From contig NZ_WVEM01000010.1 in assembly GCF_009847015.1 (NCBI RefSeq), forward strand, positions 1-64,000: a DNA stretch of 64,000 nt, in the 5' to 3' direction. A program made the position numbers and the translations under genes. The stretch's first letter is position 1. Every line of letters begins with the position of its first letter. This document shows positions 47,945 to 56,932 of the stretch, one piece after another. Source of the DNA: Sunxiuqinia indica. GTDB taxonomy: Bacteria; Bacteroidota; Bacteroidia; Bacteroidales; Prolixibacteraceae. The notes under the pieces are model-generated. The model saw only the letters and a list, made by a program, of their open reading frames with translations. It had not been told where the DNA came from and did no database searches.

Positions 47945-48391
47945 ATGCTGTCTAATACTTGTAAATATGCGATCCGCGCATTAATCTATCTCGGAAAATT
48001 TAGTGATGGTGAAGGAACAAAAATTGGAATTAAAAAGATTTCAAATGATTTGAGTATTCCGACTCCTTTTCTAGGAAAAATTCTACAAAATCTCGTCAAA
48101 CAGAAAGTGTTGGTTTCTACCAAAGGTCCAAACGGTGGTTTTGGTTTGGGAAAAGAAAAAAGCGAAATTTCATTGTATGAAATTGTGAGTATCATTGATG
48201 GAGAGGACTTTTTCAAAAATTGTTTAATCAGTATGGAACCATGCTCAACACATCATGAGCAAGGTCAACCTTGTCCTGTTCATAAGAGTTTTTCGGAGGT
48301 TCGTGAAAAGCTGTCAATTTTTTATAGCGAAACAACGCTCGAAAGGATTATTGATGATATGGCTGGTCACGAAGATCTCATTAAAATGTAA
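47945..48391 (+). CDS. Rrf2-family transcriptional regulator
   Basis: Winged helix of the Rrf2/IscR type (residues 1-80: SNTCKYAIRALIYLGKF, VLVSTKGPNGGFGLG). The cysteine group C-x7-C-x9-C (NCLISMEPC...GQPCPVH, about 91-109) could bind an Fe-S cluster as in IscR or NsrR. The frame is open from 47864, inside lutB, but the ATG at 47945 gives the family start MLSNTCKYAI and 148 residues. It begins 4 bases after lutB and probably controls this operon or Fe-S genes elsewhere. Confidence 0.9.
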   Translation: MLSNTCKYAIRALIYLGKFSDGEGTKIGIKKISNDLSIPTPFLGKILQNLVKQKVLVSTKGPNGGFGLGKEKSEISLYEIVSIIDGEDFFKNCLISMEPCSTHHEQGQPCPVHKSFSEVREKLSIFYSETTLERIIDDMAGHEDLIKM

Positions 48392-48443
48392 GCCAAACTT
48401 CCGGCAGGCCGTCGGAGAATGAAAGGGAAAGAAAGACTGCTTT

Positions 48444-49574
48444 ATGGCCGGAATTTACATTCATATTCCATTTTGCAAGACCAAGTGTCATTATTGTGAT
48501 TTCTACAAAACAACTGATTTTGGAGCGAAAGTTGATTTTTTATCCGCACTGAAAAAGGAAATAGAATGGCGTAAAAGTGAGCTTGAACAGGAAGAAATAG
48601 CCAGCATATATTTTGGAGGAGGAACGCCATCAGTTTTGAAAATTGCTGAGATTAATGACATTTTAGCTTTAATTGATCAGCTTTATAAGCTATCAACTGA
48701 CGTAGAGATTACCTTAGAAGCCAACCCCGATGACTTAACTCCTGAGTTTTTAAGCGGACTGAAAACAACGTGTATTAATAGACTGAGTATTGGGACACAG
48801 TCATTTAATGATCATGATCTCAAAAGCATGAATCGAAGGCACAACAGTCAGCAAGCATTAACATCCATTCGAGCAGCTCAAGAAGCTGGAATTACCAACA
48901 TCAGCATCGATTTAATTTACGGCTTACCCAATCAAACACTTGAAGATTGGACAGACAATATTGAAAAGGCACTTTCGTTAAATGTGCAGCATATCTCGGC
49001 TTATCACCTCACCTATCATGAAGGAACGGTTTTCTATGATTACCTGAAAACAGGCAAAATAAAAGAGTTACCTGACGAGTTGAGTCTCCAGCAGTTTAAA
49101 CTGTTATTAAGCCGGCTACAACAAGCTGGTTTCGAGCAATATGAAATATCAAATTTTGCGCGTAATCGGCTGTACTCAAAGCACAACAAAGCCTACTGGG
49201 AACGAAAAAAATACCTGGGTTTTGGGCCATCAGCTCATTCATACGATCATCAAACACGGCGATGGAATGTGTTGAGTTTAAAAAAATATCTTCAAGCAAT
49301 TGAAACGAATAGCAATTTTTTCGAACAGGAAGTGCTTTCGGAGCAAGATCAGTACAACGACTACATGATTACTTCACTTCGAACCAAATGGGGCATTTCA
49401 AGTATCTACCTGAAGGAGAACTTTGGCGAAAAATTTGTTGAGTATTTTAAAAATGAAGCGGAAAAATACCTGGATAGTAAACATCTTCGTTTGGATAATA
49501 GCTGTTATACCTTGTCAACCGAAGGGCTGTTTATTTCAGACCGAATAATGGAAGAACTGTTTTTTGTCGAATAG
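48444..49574 (+). CDS. hemW: HemW-type radical SAM protein
   Basis: A radical SAM protein of the HemN/HemW family. The cluster motif is C11, C15, C18 (PFCKTKCHYC). GGGTPS and LNRLSIGTQSF-like INRLSIGTQSF follow, with the family C-terminal SDRIMEELFF. At 376 residues it is the HemW length; the HemN-specific N-terminal extension is absent, so a heme-chaperone role rather than coproporphyrinogen oxidation is expected. It lies 52 bases after the Rrf2 gene. Confidence 0.93.
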   Translation: MAGIYIHIPFCKTKCHYCDFYKTTDFGAKVDFLSALKKEIEWRKSELEQEEIASIYFGGGTPSVLKIAEINDILALIDQLYKLSTDVEITLEANPDDLTPEFLSGLKTTCINRLSIGTQSFNDHDLKSMNRRHNSQQALTSIRAAQEAGITNISIDLIYGLPNQTLEDWTDNIEKALSLNVQHISAYHLTYHEGTVFYDYLKTGKIKELPDELSLQQFKLLLSRLQQAGFEQYEISNFARNRLYSKHNKAYWERKKYLGFGPSAHSYDHQTRRWNVLSLKKYLQAIETNSNFFEQEVLSEQDQYNDYMITSLRTKWGISSIYLKENFGEKFVEYFKNEAEKYLDSKHLRLDNSCYTLSTEGLFISDRIMEELFFVE

Positions 49575-49626
49575 CTTTAAAATTTGTTAATGGCGGAAAG
49601 TCTCAATGTAGCTTACGATATTTAGC

Positions 49627-49634
49627 TATCTTTG
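49627..49634 (+). promoter_or_regulatory. -7 element for dut
   Basis: TATCTTTG matches TAnnTTTG, 21 bases before the dut ATG. Confidence 0.55.
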
Positions 49635-49655
49635 CAGATTGTAAAAAAGCAACTT

Positions 49656-50090
49656 ATGGAAGTAAAAATAGTTAATCAATCAAAAAATGAATTGCCGGCT
49701 TACAGCACAGCATTGTCAGCAGGGATGGATTTGAGAGCAAATTTAGATGAACCAATCGTTTTAAAACCGCTGGAACGTACGTTGGTGCCTACTGGTTTGT
49801 TTATTGAGTTGCCGGTTGGACACGAAGCGCAAATCAGACCCCGCAGTGGTTTGGCAATTAAAAAAGGGGTTACCGTTTTAAATACTCCTGGAACAATTGA
49901 TGCTGATTATCGTGGCGAAATTAAGATCATTCTGGTTAATTTATCAAACGAAGAATTTGTAATTAATCATGGAGAGCGCATTTGCCAAATGGTGATTGCA
50001 AAACACGAAACTGTAGCCTGGAAACCTGTTGAACTGTTGGAAGAAACAGAACGTGGAGCAGGAGGTTTTGGGCATACAGGAAAAAATTAA
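49656..50090 (+). CDS. dut: dUTP diphosphatase
   Basis: It hydrolyses dUTP to dUMP and keeps uracil out of DNA. All five motifs of trimeric dUTPases are present: [43 protein letters not shown] and [10 protein letters not shown]. The ATG at 49656 gives 144 residues. An upstream ATG at 49632 overlaps the -7 element and is not used. It leads a run with the TPR, DUF4292 and EnvC-like genes. Confidence 0.97.
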   Translation: MEVKIVNQSKNELPAYSTALSAGMDLRANLDEPIVLKPLERTLVPTGLFIELPVGHEAQIRPRSGLAIKKGVTVLNTPGTIDADYRGEIKIILVNLSNEEFVINHGERICQMVIAKHETVAWKPVELLEETERGAGGFGHTGKN

Positions 50091-50098
50091 AGATTGAA

Positions 50099-51871
50099 AT
50101 GACATTAAGAAAACTGACATATTTTTTGTTGTCGGGCATCGTTTTGGTTTCTTGTTCTACTACTCAAAAACAACTGGTTAACAGCACAAAGGCAGAAACC
50201 ATTGAAGAGAAGAGAGAAGAAGACACCCTATCGGAAGATCAGCAAAATGAATTTGAGTATTTATTTATTGAAGGATTAAAGCAGAAAAAGCTCGGGAATG
50301 TTCAAAATGCGGTTTCCATTTTTTCACGCTGCCTCGAAATCGACCCAAATTCAGATGTGGCCATGTACGAAATGGCCAATATTCATTTTGCAAATAAAGA
50401 CTTAACAAGTGCTTCGCTCCTGCTTCAAAAGGCGATCAGCTTAAATTCGAAAAATAAGTGGTACAAATTGTTGCTGGCCGAAATTTATCGTCAGCGTCAG
50501 CAATTTAGTGAAGCGGCTAAACTTTATACGGAGCTTAGTAATAAGGAACCTGATAACCTGGAATATTTATACTCCAAAGCAGTATTGTTAGCAATGGCTG
50601 AGAACTATGCTGAAGCAATTGCGGCCTACGATAAATTGGAGAAGGAAACAGGTTTAAATGAGCAGATATCAGTAGCAAAACAGCAACTTTATGTCGCGTG
50701 GGAAAAACCGGATAAAGCGTTTGAAGAGATTAATAAACTCATTCAATCCGATCCGGAAGAAACGCAATATTATGGCTTGCTGGCAGAATTGTATCAGCAA
50801 CAAGGCGATTCGACAAATGCCCTCAAATATTTCAATAAAATATTGGAAATGGATCCGGAAAATGGCTTCGTTCATTTTTCGTTGGCCAGTTATTACATCG
50901 AACAAAATAGTAAAGAAGAGGCCTTTAATCATATCAAAAAAGCCTTTGCCAGCGAAGAGCTGGATGCTGAAACAAAAATGCAGTATTACATGCTGCAAAC
51001 AAATGATGCAGATAGCTCGGATTGGAGCAATGAACAAATTGGCGAGTTGCTGGATATTTTGCAAGAAACACACCCGGATGATAACCGGCTGTATACCATT
51101 TATGCTGAGCATCTAATGAGACAAGGCAAAATTGATGAATCTCGAAGCTACCTAAGGCAATACCTTGAAACCGACAAAGACAATTTCGTGATCTGGCAAC
51201 AACTGCTGTTTATGGATAACGATTTGATGGACTTTGAAAGCCTGTATAGTGAAAGCAAACAAGCGATCGAATTATTTCCAAATCAAGCTGTTTTGTATGC
51301 TTTAAACGCGGTGGCCTCGCTGCAATTGAAAAAGTATGAAGAAGCGTTGCAGGTTTTGGATGAAGGCCAGATTTACGTGTTGGATAATCAATCGCTCAAA
51401 GTGCAATTTGAGCTTTACCGAGCCGAAGCCAGTTACAACCTCAATCATGTTGAAGATGCATTTGAAGCGTTCGATAAAGTGCTGAAAATGGATCCCGATA
51501 ATTACATGGCGATCAATAATTACGCTTATTATCTTTCGGAACGGGGAGAACAACTCGAAAAAGCGGAGCGAATGAGTGGACGGGTTGTACAAGAAAATCC
51601 TGAAAATCCTACTTTTCTCGATACTTATGCGTGGGTGTTATTTAAGCGAAAAGATTACCAATTAGCCAAATTTTATATCGAATCAGCCATAAATAATGGC
51701 GGAGGTGAAAACCCGGTTTTATTGGAGCATTATGGCGATATTTTGTTTAAACTTGGGGAGAAAGACAGGGCAATGGAGCAATGGAAAAAGGCCAAATCAT
51801 TTGGAGAAGGAACAGACGTTCTGGAACAAAAAATTAAAGAATCACGATTTATTGAAAGTTTAGTCCCTTGA
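50099..51871 (+). CDS. TPR-repeat lipoprotein
   Basis: A lipoprotein signal ends at Cys (IVLVSCSTT, near residue 19). The rest (590 residues) is built of about a dozen tetratricopeptide repeats, for example LGNVQNAVSIFSRCLEIDPNSDVAMYEMANIHF in part, GDSTNALKYFNKILEMDPENG and VEDAFEAFDKVLKMDPDNYMA. It is probably a periplasmic or outer-membrane scaffold. It starts 8 bases after dut and overlaps the DUF4292 lipoprotein by 4 bases, so the two are likely co-translated and may act together in the envelope. Confidence 0.88.
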   Translation: MTLRKLTYFLLSGIVLVSCSTTQKQLVNSTKAETIEEKREEDTLSEDQQNEFEYLFIEGLKQKKLGNVQNAVSIFSRCLEIDPNSDVAMYEMANIHFANKDLTSASLLLQKAISLNSKNKWYKLLLAEIYRQRQQFSEAAKLYTELSNKEPDNLEYLYSKAVLLAMAENYAEAIAAYDKLEKETGLNEQISVAKQQLYVAWEKPDKAFEEINKLIQSDPEETQYYGLLAELYQQQGDSTNALKYFNKILEMDPENGFVHFSLASYYIEQNSKEEAFNHIKKAFASEELDAETKMQYYMLQTNDADSSDWSNEQIGELLDILQETHPDDNRLYTIYAEHLMRQGKIDESRSYLRQYLETDKDNFVIWQQLLFMDNDLMDFESLYSESKQAIELFPNQAVLYALNAVASLQLKKYEEALQVLDEGQIYVLDNQSLKVQFELYRAEASYNLNHVEDAFEAFDKVLKMDPDNYMAINNYAYYLSERGEQLEKAERMSGRVVQENPENPTFLDTYAWVLFKRKDYQLAKFYIESAINNGGGENPVLLEHYGDILFKLGEKDRAMEQWKKAKSFGEGTDVLEQKIKESRFIESLVP

Positions 51872-52749
51872 AAACACAACCCTTAAAACAATACGCAACA
51901 ATCATCGTTTTACTGGTTTTTGCTTTTACTTCTTGTAAAACAACTAAACTGGTAACCATTGAAAAAGTAAAGCCAATCAGTACCAATCGGCTGATAAAAA
52001 AGATTGAAGATAATTCCTTTGACTATGATGTGATGGCTATTAAACGAATAGCCTGCCAATATGAGGGGCCAAATGATAAAAGATCATTCAGGGCAAACCT
52101 GAAGTCGGAAAAGGATAAACGAATGCTGCTCACCTTGAGTAAAATCAACGTTCCGATTGCTCGTCTGTATTTGACTCCCGATAGTGTAAAGATGGTCAAC
52201 TACCTGGATAAAAGTTATTTGACAGAAGATTACGATTATTTAAGTGATTTTGTGAATGCTGACCTGGATTTTAAAATGATACAATCGATTATCAGTAACG
52301 AAGCATTTTCGTATAATGATGGCGAACGGGATAATGATTTAAAGGATTTTGTTTCGTACATCGATTCAGGTAGATACGTTCTACAATCGTTAAAAAACCG
52401 GAAGCTCAACAAGATTCTCCGTAAAGGGAATGAAGATAAAATAGATCGATATCTTAAAAAGTTGGATGAAGATGATTTTGTAATCCAACGATTATTTGTT
52501 GATCCGAAAACGTTTAAAATTGAAAAGATTGAATTGGATGATCAATCGAACAATCGTAAGGTAACGGTAGATTTTTCTGAGTTTGAAAAGGTAAACCGGC
52601 AACTATATCCCGGCGATATTGATATTTATTTTGCAAGTCCCGAAAAAGAGTTGTCGATCAAAATTAAACTCAGTAAATTCTCGACCGATAAAGACCAGTC
52701 ATTTAATTTTAATATTCCCGATAGATACGACCGGGTAAAGCGGCCTTGA
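51868..52749 (+). CDS. DUF4292-family lipoprotein
   Basis: A 293-residue protein with a lipoprotein signal (FAFTSCKTT, Cys near 23). The body matches the Bacteroidota DUF4292 family, which is thought to have a LolA/LolB-like lipoprotein-binding fold (my recollection; not shown here). Visible features are alternating strands (SFRANLKSEKDKRMLLTLSKI, NRKVTVDFSEFEKV) and no catalytic motif. It starts with TTG overlapping the TPR gene stop by 4 bases. The EnvC-like gene follows. A role in outer-membrane assembly is inference. Confidence 0.8.
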   Translation: MKTQPLKQYATIIVLLVFAFTSCKTTKLVTIEKVKPISTNRLIKKIEDNSFDYDVMAIKRIACQYEGPNDKRSFRANLKSEKDKRMLLTLSKINVPIARLYLTPDSVKMVNYLDKSYLTEDYDYLSDFVNADLDFKMIQSIISNEAFSYNDGERDNDLKDFVSYIDSGRYVLQSLKNRKLNKILRKGNEDKIDRYLKKLDEDDFVIQRLFVDPKTFKIEKIELDDQSNNRKVTVDFSEFEKVNRQLYPGDIDIYFASPEKELSIKIKLSKFSTDKDQSFNFNIPDRYDRVKRP

Positions 52750-52847
52750 TTTGTTGGATTCAATTTGAACTGGTGAAATAGTCATCTGTAAATACCGCAA
52801 GATTAAATGACGGATGACACTACAACTACAAAAAGCGCTATAAGCCT

Positions 52848-54032
52848 ATGAAAGGTGTTTTTTTAAGCTTGTTACTCCTTTATAGTGGATTGACCTCAAT
52901 CGGGCAGTCGCTTACCGATTTGCGCACTAAAAAGGAAAATACGGAGCAGGTGATAAAATATACATCTTCACTGCTTCAGGAAGCCCAGAAAAACGAAAAA
53001 GTTAGCTTGAATAAGTTGAAATTGCTCAATTCTCAGATTGAAAATCGAAATCAACTGATTCGTGCGATAGGCTCTGAGGTTGATGCGCTCAATAATTACA
53101 TTGCTGAAAATTCGGAAGTATCGGAGATGCTTCAAACTGATTTGAAAGATTTGAAAAAAGAGTATGCTGCGATGATCCGGTTTGCCCAGAAGAATAAAAA
53201 CAGCTACGACATGCTTATCTTTCTGTTATCAGCAGAGAATTTAAACCAGGCATACAAGCGCATGCTTTATTTGAAACAGTACGCCAGATACCGGAAATCA
53301 CAGGTTGAAGTTATTCAGGCTCTCCAGCAAATTCTGGAGGAGAAAGTTGCAAAGCTTAAAACACAAAAACAACAAAAAGCGGAGTTGCTAGCCAGCCAGC
53401 AAACTGAAGCAGACCAGCTACTGAGTGAAAAAAATCAGCAAAATCAGCAGGTTCAAAATCTACAAAGGCAGCAACGGCAGCTCCGGAAAAAGCTTCGTGA
53501 ACAACAAAAGGAGCAAGAAGAGTTAAACCGGGAAATAGAGCGTTTGATTGAAGAAGAAGCTCGTAAAGCCCGTGAAAAAGGTCAGTTTGAAATGACACCT
53601 GATCAAAAGCTATTGGCAGCTAATTTTCAGGAAAACAAAGGACGTATTCCCTGGCCGGTTGAACGGGGAATAATCACCGAACATTTTGGGGTGCATACCC
53701 ATGCGGTGTTAAAAAATATTCAGGTTAAAAGCAATGGCATCGAAATAAGCACAACTCCCGGTTCAGAGGCGCGTGCTGTATTTAATGGCATTGTAAGTAA
53801 GGTATTTGCTATTTCGGGTGGTAATATGGCTGTCATTATTCGCCACGGAAGTTTTTTAAGTGTTTATTCCAACCTGAAAGAAGTAGTTGTAAAAGCTGGT
53901 CAGCAGGTTGAAACCAGGCAAAAAGTAGGAACAATTTACTCCGATTCGGCCGATGGCGACAAAACGATACTCAAATTTCAGGTTTGGCAGGAAAACCAAA
54001 AAATGAATCCGGAAGATTGGATAAGCAAATAA
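52848..54032 (+). CDS. EnvC-like murein hydrolase activator
   Basis: Signal peptide (residues 1-18), a long coiled coil (about 20-265, very rich in Gln/Lys/Glu), and a C-terminal LytM/M23 domain (about 270-394). The HxxxD and HxH zinc residues of active M23 peptidases are lacking (EHFGVHTHAVLKN...; VIIRHGSFLSVYSNL), as in EnvC. EnvC activates amidases at division through such an inactive domain. That role is inferred by similarity of architecture. It lies 98 bases after the DUF4292 gene. Confidence 0.85.
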   Translation: MKGVFLSLLLLYSGLTSIGQSLTDLRTKKENTEQVIKYTSSLLQEAQKNEKVSLNKLKLLNSQIENRNQLIRAIGSEVDALNNYIAENSEVSEMLQTDLKDLKKEYAAMIRFAQKNKNSYDMLIFLLSAENLNQAYKRMLYLKQYARYRKSQVEVIQALQQILEEKVAKLKTQKQQKAELLASQQTEADQLLSEKNQQNQQVQNLQRQQRQLRKKLREQQKEQEELNREIERLIEEEARKAREKGQFEMTPDQKLLAANFQENKGRIPWPVERGIITEHFGVHTHAVLKNIQVKSNGIEISTTPGSEARAVFNGIVSKVFAISGGNMAVIIRHGSFLSVYSNLKEVVVKAGQQVETRQKVGTIYSDSADGDKTILKFQVWQENQKMNPEDWISK

Positions 54033-54090
54033 ATGCCAACTTCTAAATCCGGGTCGAAATATGACGGTGAGAAGAATTTTAAGGCCGGTA

Positions 54091-54792
54091 TTATAAACCA
54101 GCTACCCGAGTTAACGCCTTAATATCCAATAATTTTATCTTTCTACCTTGTAAGTCAATTAAATTGTCGTGCTTAAATTCCGACAGTAAACGAATCACAC
54201 TTTCAGTCGCCGTACCCACAATATTGGCTAGTTCTTCGCGCGTAAGTGAAATCTGCAAGGTATTGGTATTATCCAAATCAAAACTTTCTTTCAGCAACAG
54301 CAATACTTCGGCCAAACGTTCGCGTACAGTTTTTTGAGCTATATCAGTGATATAGTCGTTTGCTTCGCGTAATTCTTTACATATGATTTGCAACATATGA
54401 TGTGAAAACTGCCAGTTGCTTTTAATCAGAAACTGTAAGGTTTGATAAGGAATATGGCACAATACGGCTTCGTCAATCACTTTAGCAGTTGTACAGGCCG
54501 CCTCTTCACTCAGTAAAGATCGATAGGCAATAATTTCCCCCCTTTTTGCAAAGCGAATGATTTGCTCTTTCCCGTCAATTCCTGTTTTGAATATCTTTAT
54601 AATGCCCTTTGTAACGCAATAAAAACCGGTTAATCGGCTACCTTCTCTATAAATAATACTTCCTTTTTTATACAAAGAGCAAGTCTTATCATAATTAAGT
54701 TGAGCAAATTCTTGTTCTGTAAGCTTTTTAAACAACTGAAATCCTGAAAGTTCACACTCTTCTTCAGTTGGTCGGTTAATTGAACTTCTCAT
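54091..54792 (-). CDS. Crp/Fnr-family transcriptional regulator
   Basis: A cyclic-nucleotide-binding-like N-terminal domain (about 20-135; ...FYCVTKGIIKIFKTG, FAKRGEIIAYRSLL) and a C-terminal HTH_Crp (about 165-225; SLTREELANIVGTATESVIRLLSEFK in part). It lacks the N-terminal four-cysteine cluster of FNR; cysteines are C13, C38 and others scattered. The ligand is unknown. It is divergent from the OsmC gene, and the intergenic region has two palindromes that could be its sites. Confidence 0.9.
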   Translation of the reverse strand: MRSSINRPTEEECELSGFQLFKKLTEQEFAQLNYDKTCSLYKKGSIIYREGSRLTGFYCVTKGIIKIFKTGIDGKEQIIRFAKRGEIIAYRSLLSEEAACTTAKVIDEAVLCHIPYQTLQFLIKSNWQFSHHMLQIICKELREANDYITDIAQKTVRERLAEVLLLLKESFDLDNTNTLQISLTREELANIVGTATESVIRLLSEFKHDNLIDLQGRKIKLLDIKALTRVAGL

Positions 54793-54857
54793 GAACCTTA
54801 ATTTATAATGAATTGATTAATAAATCCTAAATTAAATTTAAATATACAATGAACATT

Positions 54858-54865
54858 TATATTTG
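54858..54865 (+). promoter_or_regulatory. -7 element upstream of osmC
   Basis: TATATTTG matches TAnnTTTG about 90 bases before the OsmC start, upstream of both palindromes. Confidence 0.45.
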
Positions 54866-54867
54866 TA

Positions 54868-54889
54868 AAACTATTTATTTAGATAGTTT
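54868..54889. promoter_or_regulatory. Palindrome between Crp/Fnr and OsmC genes
   Basis: AAACTAT (54868-54874) and ATAGTTT (54883-54889) are perfect inverted copies separated by 8 bases. Possible operator. Confidence 0.4.
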
Positions 54890-54903
54890 CATGTTTTAAT
54901 CTA

Positions 54904-54919
54904 GTGTTGATAATAACAC
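54904..54919. promoter_or_regulatory. Crp/Fnr-type operator candidate
   Basis: GTGTT-N6-AACAC is a perfect inverted repeat with the same spacing as CRP sites (TGTGA-N6-TCACA), 36 bases before the OsmC start. Confidence 0.5.
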
Positions 54920-54954
54920 AATTTGTATCTATAATTGTTTAAAATTACATCTTT

Positions 54955-55371
54955 ATGAAACATTTTATTGATCTGGCCTGGAAAGGAAATATGGCCTTCG
55001 AAACCGATATGGATGGACACCAAGTAATGATTGACGCTGGAAAAGAGAGTGGGGGTGATGATTTAGGACCACGACCCAAGAAGTTGATGCTAACAGCTTT
55101 AGCAGGTTGCTCCGGAATTGATGTCATTTCAATTTTAAAGAAGATGAAAATTGTGCCTGAAAGTTTTCGCGTTGTTGTAGAGGGAGATGTGACTGATGAT
55201 CACCCCAAAAGGTATCAGGAAATCAAGGTAGTTTACGAGTTTAAGGGAAAAGATTTACCCTTGGAGAAATTGCAGAAAGCAGTAGAGCTGTCAGAGGAAA
55301 AATACTGCGGTGTAAGTGCTGTTTACAAAAGAGCAATGAATATTAGTAGCGAAATACGTGTGGTTGAATGA
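54955..55371 (+). CDS. OsmC-family protein
   Basis: A thiol peroxidase-like protein of 138 residues. The two redox cysteines are C52 (AGCSGIDV) and C118 (EKYCGVSAVY), the pattern of OsmC/Ohr proteins that reduce organic hydroperoxides. GPRPKKLMLTALAG precedes the first. The stop overlaps the AraC start (ATGA), and a Crp/Fnr gene is divergent. The neighbours suggest a hydroperoxide or electrophile stress response. Confidence 0.92.
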   Translation: MKHFIDLAWKGNMAFETDMDGHQVMIDAGKESGGDDLGPRPKKLMLTALAGCSGIDVISILKKMKIVPESFRVVVEGDVTDDHPKRYQEIKVVYEFKGKDLPLEKLQKAVELSEEKYCGVSAVYKRAMNISSEIRVVE

Positions 55372-56252
55372 CGAGTAGTAACCTTTTTGATGACAGCGAA
55401 GAGCGGATTTTCACCATCATGAAAATCTGTGAGCTTGGAGACGAGGAACGGCAGGAAAATCAGTTACCTCATCTGCATGATTTTTATTCGATCATATGGA
55501 TTCAAGATGGTCAGGCGGTTCATGCCACCGACTTTGTTGAGTATGTGCTCGAAAAAGACTCCATCCTTTTTGTTCCTCCGGGATTAAAACATCGCTTGGT
55601 TTTAGATCAAATGGCGGGTGGCTATTCCATTCTTTTTAATGAGGAATTCGTGCGTTATAACCGAAAAGACTACACTCCGCTCAAGGAATATGATTTATTC
55701 AATAACCCCGAGTTTAAAAGCATTGTAAAGATTGAAGAGAGCTTGGATAAAGAAAAGCTTTCGAATCTTATAAACCTTATGCTTGAAGAATTTCAGCGAA
55801 CGGATGATTATAGCCAGGATGTCGTTTTAAACCTGCTACATTTGTTTTTATTGAAGTCTATCCGATTATTCGAAACCCAATATCATCCGCTCGATACTAA
55901 AGAGGAGGATACCGATAATTTCTCAATTATTCGGTTTAAAAAGCTCATAGAGGATAACTATAGAACTGAAAAAAGTGTATCATCTTATGCTGATATGTTG
56001 AGTATGAATCCAACTTGTTTGAATGAAATTGCCAAAAAGACAACAGGAATTACTGCCGGTGAAATGATCCGTAACCGAATTATTGAAGAAGCGAAGCAGA
56101 AATTATTTGGTACTGATTTAAATGGAAAGGAGATTGCTTATTCGCTCGGATTCGATGATCCTTCCTATTTTAGCCGCTTCTTTAAAAAGTATACTGGGTT
56201 TACTATCAAGGATTTTAGAGATACTAGTCGAAAAAAGTACCATAAAATTTAG
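55368..56252 (+). CDS. AraC-family transcriptional regulator
   Basis: A cupin-like sensor domain (about 20-110; LPHLHDFYSIIWIQDG, ILFVPPGLKHRL) and a C-terminal double helix-turn-helix (about 190-290; MLSMNPTCLNEIAKKTTGITAGEM and GKEIAYSLGFDDPSYFSRFFKKYTG, each given to locate the helices). The ligand is unknown. It overlaps the OsmC gene by 4 bases and is followed by YceI and pirin genes, which it may control. Confidence 0.93.
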   Translation: MTSSNLFDDSEERIFTIMKICELGDEERQENQLPHLHDFYSIIWIQDGQAVHATDFVEYVLEKDSILFVPPGLKHRLVLDQMAGGYSILFNEEFVRYNRKDYTPLKEYDLFNNPEFKSIVKIEESLDKEKLSNLINLMLEEFQRTDDYSQDVVLNLLHLFLLKSIRLFETQYHPLDTKEEDTDNFSIIRFKKLIEDNYRTEKSVSSYADMLSMNPTCLNEIAKKTTGITAGEMIRNRIIEEAKQKLFGTDLNGKEIAYSLGFDDPSYFSRFFKKYTGFTIKDFRDTSRKKYHKI

Positions 56253-56285
56253 TTTTAGTCCATTTTCTATGCCTGTAAAGCTCTG

Positions 56286-56293
56286 TATTTTTG
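56286..56293 (+). promoter_or_regulatory. -7 element for the YceI gene
   Basis: TATTTTTG matches TAnnTTTG, 34 bases before the YceI ATG. Confidence 0.5.
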
Positions 56294-56327
56294 TAAATGA
56301 ATAATTACAAACAAAAAACAGATAGAT

Positions 56328-56918
56328 ATGAAAACAATGAATTTTAAGAAATGGACCATTTTAGGTATTGCTTTAATTTTTAGCTCAGCAGTTATTGCTG
56401 GAAATTATGTTATAGATACCAGTTCAAGTAATGTTGATTGGTTAGGTAAAAAAGTTACAGGCGAGCATAATGGTTCAATTGATATTAAAGAAGGATCATT
56501 AGAAGTAGCTAGTGGAGCAATCAAAGGTGGAACTGTAGTCATTGATATGCAGTCAATTATAAATGAAGATATTGAAGATGCAGATTATAAAGCAAAGCTG
56601 GAAGGCCACCTGAAATCGGAGGATTTTTTCTCGGTAGAAAAATTTCCGACAGCAAAATTGGTTTTAACAGATGTTGAAAAATCTGGTGATGAATATTCAT
56701 TCACTGGTGACTTAACAATCAAAGGAATTACGAAACCGGTTTCGTTTAAAGGAAAATCTTTAGCTGATGGTGACCATGTAAAAGTGGAAGGTGCCATAAT
56801 AATTGACCGATCGGATTATGATGTGAAATACGGATCATCATCATTCTTCGATAATTTGGGCGATAAAATGATTTATGACGATTTCACATTAAATTATGTA
56901 TTAGTAGCAAAAAAGTAA
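56328..56918 (+). CDS. YceI-family periplasmic protein
   Basis: A signal peptide (about 1-25; ends AVIAG) and a lipocalin-like YceI barrel (about 27-196): SSNVDWLGKKVTGEHNGSI, the core DADYKAKLEGHLKSEDFFSVEKFPTA, FTGDLTIKGITKPVSF. YceI proteins bind isoprenoid or amphiphilic ligands. It is 14 bases before the pirin gene and likely in one transcript with it. Its promoter-like element suggests that it can be expressed apart from AraC. Confidence 0.93.
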   Translation: MKTMNFKKWTILGIALIFSSAVIAGNYVIDTSSSNVDWLGKKVTGEHNGSIDIKEGSLEVASGAIKGGTVVIDMQSIINEDIEDADYKAKLEGHLKSEDFFSVEKFPTAKLVLTDVEKSGDEYSFTGDLTIKGITKPVSFKGKSLADGDHVKVEGAIIIDRSDYDVKYGSSSFFDNLGDKMIYDDFTLNYVLVAKK

Positions 56919-56932
56919 GAAAGGAGAGAACA

